In this document: positions 1 through 13,419 of the stretch, piece after piece | Numbering within the stretch: position 1 is the stretch's first letter | Layout of the letters: each line of letters begins with the position of its first letter | The notes under the pieces: model-generated | Database searches by the model: none | What the model was told of the DNA's origin: nothing | What the model saw: the letters and a program-made list of their open reading frames with translations, nothing else | Translations under genes and position numbers: made by a program | Assembly: GCA_023055505.1 (NCBI GenBank) | Contig: JALIRH010000008.1 | Location: 6,883,775-6,947,774 of the forward strand | DNA: 64,000 bases | DNA from: Callipepla californica brunnescens | Lineage: Eukaryota; Chordata; Aves; Galliformes; Odontophoridae | Direction of reading: 5' to 3'

Positions 1-3000
1 CTAGCTGTCAACAGGACTCTTGATTCACTTAAATGCACTAAAAATTTCTGTCAGCACACCCCAATAGCTGAAGATATCTCTGCAGCTGTCCCCAGACCAG
101 CTCAGCTCCTCTCCATATCAGGATCAAGGAAAACAGGGATTTTTGCCTTACTGTTGATCCCACTTAGCCAAACCAGCTGCCACATTCTCTATCGCAATCA
201 GCAATCACTGAGGGCATGTGCAACAATTGTATAAAAAAAAATAATAATCAAAGGAGATAAAAGGACACAGTGTAAGTACTGAGGTTATTTGGGGGGATGG
301 AATAACACAGCCACACCTAAACAAGCATATGAATGGCAACAGCAGTGAACAGAACTTGTTCAGGTCCTCTGCATAGAAGCAACTCGACCCCAAAAAGGAA
401 ACTATTTCCACACACAGTTTTAATTTGGGGGGTTTCAGTTACTGGATGCATTATTTTAGAGGCATAGGTACTGTTTCAGTTACTGAAGTCCTAAGCACAA
501 AAGGCTCCCCTGTAATCAGTGGGCTTTTACAATGAAAAGATCAGAAGTCCGCATGGAGCATGCAATTTTTCAGCCTCATTAAGCAAGGTCAAATTCTAGA
601 GGCAAGAATGAACAGCCTTCACTAAAGTCACAAAAGAAAAGAAAGAAAATGAAAACATGGTTTAATCTCAATCTAAAAGCTAGATTGAAAGATAATGTGA
701 AGATGCTAACTAAAATGGTTACACAAATAAGACTTTCTGTGACAGGAATAAGAAACAATTTTCAATCAGACATTACATCTATTAATGCCTCAGGACACTC
801 TGTGGCTAATATCATAAGGCTGGCGTGCAAAAAACGTGGCTGAATTAAATCTCTCCTGATTAGCCTATTCAGTTTAAATTGTGTTAATTGTACAAATGGA
901 TAGCTTAAATATATTCTATCCAGAGTTCTCATACAACAGCAAAAAGACTGACAGTCATGGAGTCCAAATCAGTGGGTGTATCTCCATAGCAGCTTAAGCC
1001 ATGTTAAGCCATTTTAATTGTCACTGAGGGGTACAATTATGTCAGTTAGATATATAAATATATAAAGCCATCTACCAATGAAAACTGCTGAGAAATCTGA
1101 GTAAGCCACTTTAAACTGTATAAAACTGAAAGCCCTGAGAAGAAATATAATTGCTTTGGGAAGTTATTCATAAATCTTAAGATTTTAACCATTTTCATTT
1201 CATTAATTAAGTGTGGTTTGGGAAACTAGATAGCTCGAGAGATTACTAATCAGCTACCAGTTTACTTCTACTCCAGGTCAAGGACTCAACAAATGGTATG
1301 CTGAATTATCGCCTTGCACTAAAAATGTGATTCCCTAATCACACTTCCCAGCCTAAGTGCTTGCACTGCCAGTCCTCCAGCAACCCTGACTGAGAAATCA
1401 GCTCCCAGACCATCTTTAAGTTCAAATTAAGCGTATGACATCCAAAGTACTGCAAGAAGCACAGAACAGAGATACCTTCTCTCCCACCTGCAGTCACTCC
1501 GGATCCAGTCCCATCTTTTGGCAGGGCAATATTTCAGACCCCATTAAGTGGAAAAAGATAGGTAGGTTCATTGAAAGATCTGCTCTCAAATATAAGTTTG
1601 TCTTAATTTACCTGTGGCATGAAATCAGCAGATAATTAAGCAGTTTTACATAAGAATTTAAAATAGTTTCACTTTATAAGCTCCCGTGTATTTTGTAAAT
1701 ACTAACATCGTAATCCCTTCTTTGTATTCATCTCCTGGTATACTGAAAGGTAATAACATCACCAGAGAATTATTCACCCACGCCCTGGTGGATTTGTAGC
1801 ATTCAGAATTTAACTGGTTTGACCACTTGGAAAAGCTATGTGTTTTTTGTCTGGTTGAACTGAAAATTTTGTTGAACCTGGAAGACACAGTGATCCTTCA
1901 TTTGGGAAGGAAGCAAGAAAAACAATCAGGGCTCAGAAGAAGAAATGATTATCCCCCCTCATTCCTGCATGTGCTTTATCAATTGCAATTTTCTAGAAAA
2001 CTTGAATTCAAAACGTTTATCCTGTTTCTTGCAGTACCCAAATAAGAGCTATTCCTCAACAGGTTTTGAATCAAACACAATTTCAACTGTTTAGCATCAA
2101 AAATAAACATATATTTATGGAACACCCTGGTATTTAGGTTTTTGAAGACTAATTTCCTTAAAAACCACCAATCACCACTAAAACCAAACAAACAACTTTC
2201 AGCTCAACGAGATAAGCTAATTCTGAGTTACAAGTCATGACCAGCTCCAGCATCACTTGAAATACAGCTCAGATGTTGCTTCACCCCCCTCCACACAAAG
2301 ATCTGGTATAACATTATACGTAACTTAAAAGTCTTGAGTTCAGAGACTGGAGTCAGTTAAGAGTTTTTCCATCTACAGTTTCAGTGAGAGGGCAGTAACT
2401 TCTCAAAACTCTGTATAAATGAACTCATACTTGTTCCCTAGCAAATACCTTTAAAATAAATATGAAAAAAAATGTAAATAGCTTCAGAATAAACATGAGA
2501 GAAATCTAAACAAGTGTCTCTTAATAGAGACACTTCTGAATTGCTTCCATCCCATGAAGACATGATAGGTGCATTCCAAAATCCAGCCATGGGTTTAAGA
2601 TAATTTTTTAAGACAACGCACATGTGTTCCCAGTGTGGGCCACTTGAGTTTGAGCTATCTAGTTTATTATTATTTGTCATCTGATTTCTAGTCAATATTT
2701 CAAAAGAGACATAAAACAAAAGCAATCAAGAGTTCCTTTAAAAAAAAAAATACAGACATGTGTAAGCCTCTATAAATTATTTTTTTCTCAGGTTACTAAG
2801 TACAGTAATTCAAGCTTTGGCTGTCTGCCTAAAACTACAGTTTCCTTAAGTTTTAATTCAAACTTTCATCTATAAAATTGATTGTGCCATTAAAATAAAA
2901 GTGACATAGTTACCAACTACTCTCTATAATTAGATACTGTTAGGTCTTTCCTGTTACTTGAAAAACATTCTTCATTTAATATACAGAAAGAGGCAGTGTT

Positions 3001-3690
3001 GACTAATGAGCAGCTCCATTACTAACTTTTACCAGTTGGTAGTAATAGTTTTATCAGAGCTGCAAACACTTTTGAATAGCCAGGTCTTTGTTTTGTGAGC
3101 TGAACTGAAACGTTCCAAATACAGTAAAACTCTGGAGCCCATACGCAATATGGATCCTTTGTTCACCTCCTATATGGGCTGAGAGAGACAAACCTAGACA
3201 TAAATGGCCATTTGTTCTCATTACTGATCCCAAGCAATATTGTGAAAGAATGTGGAAATTAATCTAAGTATCCTGGCAATACTCCAGCTTGGATAACTAC
3301 ATCCTCTGTACCTTAAGCACCCTCTATTTCTCTCCACTCTCTTATTTTCATTTTAATAAATTACTTATTTCCCCGGTTATAAAACATTGCTTAGTGCTGA
3401 TGATAAAGAATGACTACCATATTTCTCTCTGAGGAAGGCTGCAGAATAAGCCTTACCTCCCCAGGTGAGCCATAGCAGGGAGGTGCCAATTTGAAACAAC
3501 ACATTGCACCTTCAATAGGTAAGATAATGTTCCATAATGTTCCAAAGTAGAGGGAGAGTTCACTGCCACACCAAAATACATAGGCTAATATTGTGGTTTT
3601 GGAGCAATATTTTTATCAGAGTAAGTAACTAAGTTGCTGGAAGGAAGATAAAGGAACTGATGTCCCTGCTGACAGCAATAGGACAATGAA
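1..3690. other. Intergenic, no feature recognised
   Basis: AT-rich unique-looking sequence. All open frames are under 100 codons with no recognisable domain. No transposon end, RNA gene or long repeat was seen. Confidence 0.7.
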
Positions 3691-3905
3691 ACAGCATGAA
3701 GCTGCACTGGGGAAGGGTCAGGCTGGGTATTAGGAAAAGGTTCTTCACCAGAGCATTGCTGGGCTCCAAGCTGCCTCCCCAGAGGTCACAATTAAGCTGA
3801 CAGAATTAAAGAAGTGTTTGGAGAATACTTTCAGAAACATGGTTTGGCTTTGAGTGATCCTATGTGACAACCCTTGTAGGTCCCTTCCAATTCTATGATT
3901 CTAAG
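3691..3905 (+). mobile_element. CR1 LINE 3' end, diverged
   Basis: The CR1 tail features are recognisable: GGCTGGGTATTAGGAAAAGG, TTCTTCACCAGAG, GGGCTCCAAGCTGCCTCCCC, GGTCCCTTCCAATTCTATGA, then ATTCTA. The 3' repeat gives plus orientation. It is a 5'-truncated remnant. Confidence 0.85.
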
Positions 3906-6900
3906 AGGTGCCATCAGTCTATGACCCTGCCACAGGTTACCTCCCTCCACCCTCTGGCTACTGCTCTCTCAGACCTCACAGCTGAGCTACTTCTCTAAAT
4001 ACTTGTTTCAGTCAACTTAAATTTGACTGTCAGAAACAGTTTAGTAACAGGGCTCTGATAACATTAGATCAGTCCCATTGGCTGGACCAGGGTTAGGTAT
4101 AATTATTCAAGCAGCTGGCAGATACCAGAGGTCACTATCCTTTCAGGGCAATGGATATAAACCCATAGAAGCTGGTCTCTTTCTCCAGTTTAACTGTAGC
4201 AAGAGAAGAATATATCCTACCTGCACTAACATAAGAGCTAGTCTTTATCCTAAGACAAATAAAGCAGGACATTATCAGCATTAAACTGAAAAGATCCACT
4301 CTTTAATCATAACGCAAAGTTAAAATGATTGAATTTACATAACGATAACCCTGTCTTGTGTAAGGGCACAAATACTGAAACATGAAGATCAAAGTACTGC
4401 ATGGAGAAACAGGACATATATATAAAATAAATTTTTGGGGTGGTCCCTGTTTAATATAGATTTCAATGTAACTGAAGTTTTCTACTCTTGATATATCTAT
4501 TGATGCCAGAAAAAGTATTAGTAGTGAGGGAAGTAATTATCAAAGTTGAACAGCAACAAGAAAAAAACAAAAGCACAAGACCTGAACATGCAGCATCCAG
4601 TACATTGCAGGGATTCAGTGCAATTAGATAGTTTATTCACTAAACATTCAGCTCACATTTTCAGAAAGAGGACTGCATACCCAATTCTTAATCAGTTTTC
4701 TGGACCGTACTCACTGAATATTCTTGGCTACGTGATCTGATAGAAGACAGTGCTCCTAAATGGGATTGAGAGGTACTAGTGGTAATGGAGTGCCAAACTA
4801 GAGAGCAACTAGAGAGAACATATCTGTCACTTTGCTGCTTTTCCAGCCAGGAGCAAGGCTGATCTTTCCATCCCTCTCTAGCAGTTGACATGTGGCTCTA
4901 AGCTTCGGAGCAAAACCAAGTTACACATTGAGTTTGTCAAGTGACCAGTGCCTCACATCCACTCAGGTTTTCCAGAAGGTCACATCAACCACAGTTTTAT
5001 TACTCCAAACCAGATGGTAACCTGGATTTGTTAGCATTATAAAAGTTAATTTAAGCATCAGTTGAAGGCAGGAGGCTTTGTTAGTCCTAACAAAATAAAG
5101 TTATATTTTGTAATCAACTTTCAGAATTCAACACCGAAGAGTGAATTCAATAGGATAAATCACTCCTGAGTTCCACCCAATTAAGTCTACATTTTCCCTT
5201 TCTTTCTTCAAAACAAACTCCCAAACTATCCACAAATCTCTAAACAGAAATAGCCCTGATAACTCACATTTGCCTCTACCTTTTCCTTCTCAGCCAGGCC
5301 TTTCTTCTTTCAGCACAAGTAAAACATTCAGTGACTGGTGTTGGAACAAATTCAAGGCAAATCAAACACTCAGGGCACCCCTGGAAGGAAGAAAGATAAA
5401 GGGAGGAGGGGAGTTAACTTTCAAGACTATTAAAAAAAACTTTATGAAACCAGTATCATAGGAAATGTTCAGTGGATGCACATCCTGTCTCTGGCTCAGC
5501 TTAAGCTCTCCATGGGGACAAAACACAGCACATTAATAATCTAAATGACAGAACTGGCATGTAGAGTCTTTGTCTGAACTGTATTCCCTACTCTCTTCTG
5601 TCAGCCTGGGGACTTGCAACAAGTGGTTTTTTTCATCTGTCACTCTTTTATATATCCACTGGGCTAGAAGCTGCAAACAAAAATCTGCTTCAAACATTTG
5701 TCTTAAGTATGATAACAGTGTCATAGCTTAAACAAAGATGTTTCTAGCTTTCTCTGTTTTATACAATTTACCTCTGCAACAAAATTCTGTTCTGTTAGTC
5801 AGAATCAATGTTTCAGCTTCACTGATATTTTTGTTACTCCTTTTTATTCAGTGCACTCAGTTTTGATTAACTATGAGAGTGATCATGACTGAACACATAG
5901 TTAACTCAGTCTGTAGACTATGATAACACTCTAGTTCCCTTACCCTTTCTTGCAGATGTTATCCATGTGGCCATACAAAGAAAACTCTCCTAAAAATAAC
6001 CATAGATGTCCAACAGCCGCTGCTTAAATTTTACACCAACTTCCCCTAGGAGCAGCTAAGAGGTTCAACTACCTAGGGTATCAATAATCACCATCAGAGC
6101 AGCTGAGCACCCAGCAGCCCTTAATGAAGTTACCCCCATCACAACCCCGAGGTAAAGCAGTGGCATAGTGTCTGGTGTACCAACTGGGTTACAAGAGCCT
6201 GTATAGCTTGCTCAAAGAATTCACCAGGTCCATGGGAGAGGCAAGAGTTCAGAGTCCCTTTTCATGCCCAGGCTCCCATCTCCTCCAAAAACAGCCAGGG
6301 AGAGCTTACCTGCTCCCTCACTATCATCCTCCTGCTACTCCAGTTTTAACAGATAGGAGGGTTATATAGGGGACACATGTCTAGAAACCCTTTATTTTTT
6401 ACTCCTGCCCACAGAATGTCTCTATCATTAAAGAAGAAATTACTACCAGTTCAGCAGGTCTGTGAATACAACAGTTTCCTGCAGCACACATCCCTGAACC
6501 CAGCCAAAGGTTCTCCCAGCCACAGAAATCCTGGGAACAATGGTAGATACCATCTTTGTCTCTCTAGATACCCATTTTATTTACCATCATTTTATAAATT
6601 CTTGTGATCAATAAGCGAATCAAACATGCAAAAACCTGGTTTTACATAAAAGGTACCAGCCACAATACAGCCTTATAAGGAAGCACAATGCTAGAGCTTT
6701 GCTTCCCAGGCATAGTGAGTAGTTATGGTAACTTAAAGTGTCCTGTCACAACTGAGGCCATTCACTATTGTACTGAAAAGTGCTCTGTTGTACACTTGTA
6801 CTTATAGCAGTCTAAGCACTCCCATCAATAGCCCTCATAAGCAGTTTTCACACTTGTAATATCCAATTTAGGAAGGAATGTTGGTTTCATCTCAATTATG

Positions 6901-8568
6901 TACTGTAATCCTTGATTTAATCCTTCCTTTCAGGTTTTACTGCAACTTACTCCATTCAGATCTCAGCCTTAACTGCTAAAGATGTTACTGCTCAGTATGG
7001 ACATTTGTAGTATATTTTCTTCTAAGATTGCATCAGACTATTTCAAAGTTATAAGAAACTACCTAAATAATTATTTAGGTAATTAAAGGTAAACAAAAAA
7101 AAAAAAAGAAAACTATTTCATAGGCACAATCAAGCATCTTTCCTACCTAACTGCATCTTACAACATTTAACAGCTACTCCCCCTCTCACATGCCCTCTCC
7201 TCATCATTCCTGCCTTCTCAGTCCACAGATTCATGTAAGCCCTATAAACTGAAGAAATTACAGAGAACTTTTTAAACCAAATAGATTAGCAATTGCTGCA
7301 GTCAAATTCAAGTTACATTTGTGATGACTTCCAGCTTGCTGCTGCTTTCTGGAATGGATAAGGTGCCAAATTACAAGTTTGTTCTCCTTCAGGGGGGACA
7401 TGCACTCTGGCTTCTTCTGAGCCACCAATATGCACAACACCTTTGAAACAAATATCAGTCTGTCAAAACTGGCTGAAATTGTGAAGTTTCAAAGATCCTG
7501 AGACAGACTGACAGATTAACAGCATAGATTTTCAAGACAAATACATGCAACTATTAGCGCCTCCTGTAAAAGTTCAGCCATTAGCCATCCACAGATTTGA
7601 AACGAGACAGGTTTAATCACATTCCAATTCAATCAAGAGACAAGCTTTAAAGTGTATGATTGATTAAAGACTACCCAGACTAAAGTACAAGCCAGTAGAT
7701 GTGGTTACTATCTTGCCTGGGGGTACCCGTCACTTCTGCATGGTGCTGGTTCTTTGTGCTTCTAACAGAAGCTCCATATCCAGCTTGGCTTGAAGCTTAG
7801 AAAACTATCTTGGCTCCACCATTTTAATGAGTTTGCAGTGCCTTCCAACAACCAGACAAAACACATCTTTTCCTTTGGTCCCCAGCAGTAACTGTGGTGA
7901 CAAGTACTTGTCACTATAATCCTGCCAGAGCAAGTAGGGAAATATGTATATATATATATTTTTTTTTTTAAAGCAAATCCCTCCTTAATCCCTACTTTAT
8001 AAAGGTACATCAGAACTAGTTTTGAACCTTCCATGTCCCTTTTAATTTTTCATCTCTGAAAACACTGTTTAACAGAGTGAAGCAAACACTCAAGAAAGGA
8101 ACTTCTGGCTGTTCTGTGAACTAGTGGAAATATTCCTAAAGACTCTATTATGTAATAATAATAAAATAATTAAAGTCAGTGTTATCAAATTCACATCACT
8201 GTGACAGTGGTGCATCCACTATATTAAGATCTTGACAGACTCTCCAACGAGGCCTAGGTTATTAACGTAACACATGATACAATTATAGTCAAAAGTAGGT
8301 ACCATTTAAACTTCCAGCACATTTCATATCCTTTATCAATATACCTTCTAAACACATGTGTCTCAACAAGGTTTTCCAGGAATTATGGAATAGGTACAAA
8401 GCAGAAGCAATGGACAACACAGTACTCAACTGTATTCCTCTAAGAGGTCTTAAAACCTCATTTCAGAAACAGAAAAAAAAAAAGTTTCCTTTGCTATCTT
8501 TTGGGTACTCTAAAATGTTTTAATTTGCATCGAGAAAGTTTGAAAAAACTAGCATCTTTATGTGTGTG
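3906..8568. other. Intergenic, simple repeats only
   Basis: Holds a TA/T-rich tract at about 7943-7969 and a short A run at about 7097-7108. No gene or transposon was recognised. Confidence 0.7.
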
Positions 8569-8620
8569 TAATATATATATTATATATATATATTATTATA
8601 TATATATATTATATATATAT
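8569..8620. repeat. (AT)n microsatellite flanked by TGTGTG and CACACA
   Basis: A nearly pure AT alternation with a few slips is preceded by TGTGTGTG and followed, after CTCTCTACG, by CACACA. It could form a cruciform and is probably length-variable. Confidence 0.9.
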
Positions 8621-10514
8621 CTCTCTACGCACACATACAGGGTTGCCTGTGATGACACGATACAATATGATATGTGTTAGCAAAGATATTAGAAAGTACC
8701 AATTTCTGATTGTGCCAATACAAAGTTTAGCCCATTCCTATGTAACCCTACAAAGTTAATAACCTTTCAGACAATTTAGACAATCAATAAGTTTGAGTTT
8801 TTAACTTATTGCAAAGGGTCAGGTTGTCAGCTCTAAAGGAAAAATTGCAGTGAGGTAGCTAAGCTCAAAAGAATTTGAGAAGAAAAGCAGCAGCAATGCC
8901 AGCACTGTGAGACATCTTGGAGAAAAGTCAGTCAGCACAGCAGAAGGACACAAATGAGTATCTGAATCCTAAATTAAAAAAAGAAAAATCACACCTGTTT
9001 GTTATTTCTTTTTCCCCCCCAGAAAAATAAGAAAAGCAGGAGGACTGTTAGAGACATCAATAAACCTGATGAACATTTCTGGTTTTGGAAAAACTTTATG
9101 ATTTCTTTGAAGAACTACAGCAGAGTAAGGAACTCTCCCAGCCTCATGGGAATGTAAACTTTCCTGAGGTATCTGAGATTTTTTTTTTTTTAAGGCTTGC
9201 AATGCTAGCAAATGCAGTAAACTTCAGAATGCATAGACTGTTATCTTTGTACAGTTTTTCCTATTAAGCAGAGCATTAAGAACATCACCGGGCACAACCA
9301 GAGACGGGTACCACTGAGCTTAATCCATTGGTTTTTCCTCCAAAAAAGGCACTCTCTGTTCCTCGACAGAACAGCGCCCTTCCATAATCTCGTTACAAGA
9401 TCAAGTTACCTTTTTATGCCCAGAAGCTGTCTGCATCTTTATCCTATCTTCCTTTCATATCTTCTACCTTTCTGAAAAAATGCATTGTTTTGTGTCTGAG
9501 CAGAGGCTTACAATGCCTTTTCTCTTCTGAGTGGTATTGGCCCAAAGGGGCATAGTACACCCTTCACTCAAAGCCTAAGCAATGTTCAGCACCGCTTTAA
9601 AGAAGTGTGGCAATAAAAACTGTCACCGACATACAATTAAAAAATAAGAAGATAAGCACACCTCCTCAAATTAATCTGGAGGGGAATTTAAAAGCTACGG
9701 AAAGATCTAGAATAAACAATACGAACCAAACAAAACACGCAAAGAAGTTTCTTGCGGTGCTAATTTTCCTGACTGCCTCACACATGCTTCGAGGAAAACG
9801 CAGGGCAAAATTGTTTTGAGATCACAGCATTTTGAGGCAATAAAGTAGCTCATTTTGTCACCACTACAGATGGCAGGTCGTAATGAGCACATGTTAATGA
9901 CTACTATAGATATTCTATACACAGATATGTAATGGAGCGCTGCAAGATGTCAGCAGTGAAACAAACTCTGAGAGCCCTGGCCTCATTTCAGGCTTTGTTA
10001 CAAGAACAAAGCTCAGACCTGGTTTTCTCAAAGATGGACGTATGACTAGCACGTTCAGGAGGTCTTGCTCACTTTCTAAATAAAAAGAAGATACATTTAG
10101 GATTTTGCACCATTATTTTCCCAGATTAAACACGGTTTTCCTTAATTATCATATTCATTATTGAAAGCAATCAGGCTGAATAGAAATTTCAAGTAAATCA
10201 GTAAGTACAACACAACCCAAAGCTGGGCACCACAGAAACCAGAAGCGCACCTAGTTGGATTACCCTTAGAGTTGACAGCAAGATACTATTTTCAGCAAAC
10301 AAAGCAGCATAGAACCACACATGAGCACGCATTTTATTTGCATACTGTACACCAATAAGCCCAGCCCACCCCTGCCAGTCTCACCCACAACCTACATCTA
10401 CCCCATTTTCTGCCTACGCCTCAAGGAGGTTCACTTATATCCCAGCTCTGCCTCCATGCCCAAGCTATGTTGCAAGTTGCACCCGCTCCAAAGCTAGTGC
10501 TTAGATTTCTTCCA
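8621..10514. other. Intergenic, no feature recognised
   Basis: Ordinary sequence with short A/T runs (for example 9180-9192). Chance ORFs of 60-71 codons overlap on opposite strands and resemble nothing known. Confidence 0.7.
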
Positions 10515-10740
10515 ACTTACCATGGACCAGGCTTGCTCTGTTTCTTTCCTCCGACTGATGGCACCACTACTGCTATCACCTGACTACTCTGCTCTTCCAG
10601 TTCAGGCCCAGGTGTGAGCTTTAATGAGCTTATATAAGCAGAAGGACAGGTGGAGATCCCAAGTGAGGCCAATCAGGACATTTAAGGCCTATTGGTGCAC
10701 TTGGGGCCCTGACATCACTGACATTTAAACACAAGAGTTT
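10515..10740 (-). promoter_or_regulatory. Candidate minus-strand promoter with first exon, possibly a solo LTR
   Basis: Read on the minus strand, the order is CCAAT (about 10692), an inverted CCAAT (ATTGG, about 10670), TATATAAG (10638-10629 region), then about 85 nt of sequence. It ends in CCATG followed by a strong splice donor GTAAGTTGG (donor at 10520). The spacing (CCAAT 40-60 bp above TATA) is that of a classical polymerase II promoter. The TATA block is palindromic and could be read either way. It may be a solo LTR of an avian retrotransposon, but the family was not identified. Confidence 0.35.
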
Positions 10741-13223
10741 GGAGGAAAAAAAAGTCCTGCTTATAGTCTTTTCAAAGATATTTCAAAATGGCAATCTCTA
10801 GTCCAGGGAATATAATAACAACAATAATAAAAACAGCAGAAAGATACTGTGTGGAGACAGAAATTTAGTTGCCTCTTCGAAAAAGGGGCTTGCTTTCAAG
10901 AACAGTTGGTTGCTGTAGAAATACACCTGACATAACAACCATCAGACAATTTGATAAGCTTGATAATCTATCACATGGAAAAGACAAGTGAAATTTAGAG
11001 TGATAGCTATGCTTTGTGGGATGGAAGTTGTTCTGAAGGACAAAAAAAAAAAAAAAAAAAAAAAACTAATGTGAAGAACTGGTATTTGGAATTAATAAAT
11101 GAAGGGATAATAGACTACCAGATGGGAAACACTTCCTATGAAAGTCCACTTAATTGGCTCCAGCTTGATGCTAGTCTAAAATAAAAAAACAGGTTTGGCC
11201 ACAGCAGCAAACTAACCAAAAATAATTAATAGTGATGACTCAGATAAGGGCCCAGGAAAAAACTGGATAGATCTGACTCAAGGACTATGAGGGTGTCTGA
11301 TATCCTAAGTTTGTAATGAAGAAATTATTGACCTTGTATAATTTCTGACTAAGATGACAATAAACTTCTAATTATTTATCACAGTTGCAGGAAGAAAATG
11401 AGAACAATATGAGAACACAAGCTATCTGCAAATCCTGATACAGCCATGAAAAGTCACTACCTTGGTATTAAAGATCAATTCCATCAGTCACTGTAAGCAT
11501 TACACATCCTCCTTTGCTGAGGCACTGACTGGAAAGTGCCAATGGAAATACCTCTAATTTACTGCTTACAGAAAAGAAAATCAGGGTAATAACCTTCTTC
11601 AGAAAATTCAAAACATTTATAACATGGCCACATAAGGCAATTTGTTTTCAACTTAGTGTGAGCAGATAAATTCATATTTATTTATTTTTTTTTTCCTCAA
11701 GCTGACACAATTTATTCCCAGAGGATATAAGACTAGTAGACATACTTCTTATCCACTACCTTAAATCCTCTTGGGGTAACCACTTTTTCAAACATAGTCT
11801 GACAACACTGTGTTTCAAAGAGTACTTTGTTCATAAAGCACTCTACTCCTGCAGCAAAAAAAAAAAAAAAACTCAAAACCCTTCAGCTCTGGCTCATACC
11901 TGAAATTACCCCAAATATTTGCAGCCTGTCCAATATAATAGGTTTTCTATGAAAGACCCCATTATAGGCGAAAAAACCTGCACTAATTGTTTTTTATTAT
12001 CTTAATAATCTTAACATTTCCTCATCTAATAACAGTTAATTTAATGTGCTCCTATAATTTGTTCCTAAATTACTAGTTTGTTTTAAAAAAAAAAAAAACT
12101 TAAGAGTGCTGACTTCATGTTTCCACACATTGCTTTAATTATCTGGAAATGTCTCTGAGACTTCCTCGAGTAAATTTTCCACAACCTCCTTATTGTCCCT
12201 GTATAGATGCTTAAAACATACTGTCAGTCCTCCAAGTTCACCATCCCTATTATTTACAAAAAATCTTGTAATTGATAGCAAGAAGCACAGAAAATCTGGA
12301 AATGAAAAGAAATAGTAGATGGCCTTCTGCTTTTAGCTCACAGACCTTCCACCTAGGCAAATGCACTGCGAGTTGGTGCTACACAGGGACGCAGATCAGC
12401 TCTCTACAAAATCCAAGGGAGAAATGAGTGGAGGGTGCACACAGCCTTGTCATGTTCCTCCTTGCCTGTAGGTAACATTCAGGTGCTCATTTACTATTTA
12501 GTGAGATTTACTTGCCAGTCTGGAAAAGTAAAATTGTGAGAATAAATGCAGAGCAGAAGTAGTCACTAGTAGGAAAACATGTAAACACTAAGTAAGCTAC
12601 AGCCTGCAGGGTAAAACTAGATCATTGCAGTATTAAAAGGAATTCTTCCCTTTCTCTCCCACCTCCACTGTGAGAACCCAAAAGACTTGATCTAGAACTT
12701 GCTAAATAAAACCACAAGCACATACAGAATCTGTTCTGGTCACAGATAACAACTGTTAGGAAGTACAGGGGACAGCTTTTAACCCTGTTTTACCAAACAG
12801 AATAATTACTGCATTCACCCACCATCACAGTGTAACCTGAGCTGGAAATCTTAGCATCTCTCAACTCTTTGCCACATTGAAGCAGGGAAGGGGAAAATGT
12901 CTGATGCTCTCTTCCACATCCTGTTTCTGTCAGTACCAGCGATCAGACTCACAGTTGCTTTTCCTCAAGATACAGATCATCTTGAGTGAAAGACCACTTG
13001 TGCTCTCTTCAAAGACACTTGATCCAGTTGCATTAGGTACAAAAAAACAGACATGAATTTGGGGACAATATTAAAAATGCTGAAGGAAAAAGTTGCACGC
13101 CAGCAGAAGATATGACCGTGTAATGGCAAAAGCTTTCATAGTCATCTCACTGTCACTTACACTGATACTTCCATTTCTGTGCAAAGAAAACTGCACTGCA
13201 GGGGTTTTCAGGGGAAGTTCCAT
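10741..13223. other. Intergenic, A-runs only
   Basis: Several A or T runs (11042, about 11690, 11857, 12087) in AT-rich DNA. No gene or transposon was recognised. Confidence 0.7.
11042..11066. repeat. Poly(A) run, 25 bases
   Basis: A 25-base A run. No transposon body was recognised immediately upstream, so it is listed as a simple repeat rather than a retroposon tail. Confidence 0.9.
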
Positions 13224-13419
13224 AATAATCTGAGGAAAAATTTCTTTAATTCGAGGATTATAGAGCACTAGAAGAGGCTGTCCAGAGTTGCCTTCTCTGG
13301 AGGTATCCAAAACCCTTTTGGGCACTTTCCTGGGCAATTTACTCTGGGAAGCGTGCTTTAGCAGAGGAGTTGGATGAGAAGATCTCTAAGGGTCCCTCCC
13401 AATCCCTATGATTCTGTGA
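13224..13419 (+). mobile_element. CR1 LINE 3' end
   Basis: The sequence follows the CR1 3' untranslated end: GCACTAGAAGAGGCTGTCCA, then the GGAGGTATCCAAAACCC block, the GATCTCTAAGGGTCCCTCCC block, and the terminal CCTATGATTCTGTGA. The terminal octamer-like repeat marks the 3' end and gives plus orientation. It is 5'-truncated and mutated, so it is an old inactive copy. Confidence 0.85.

Noticed and set aside
11042..11066. Poly(A) run as a possible processed-pseudogene tail
   Set aside because: The sequence upstream shows no recognisable gene or SINE and no target-site duplication was seen.
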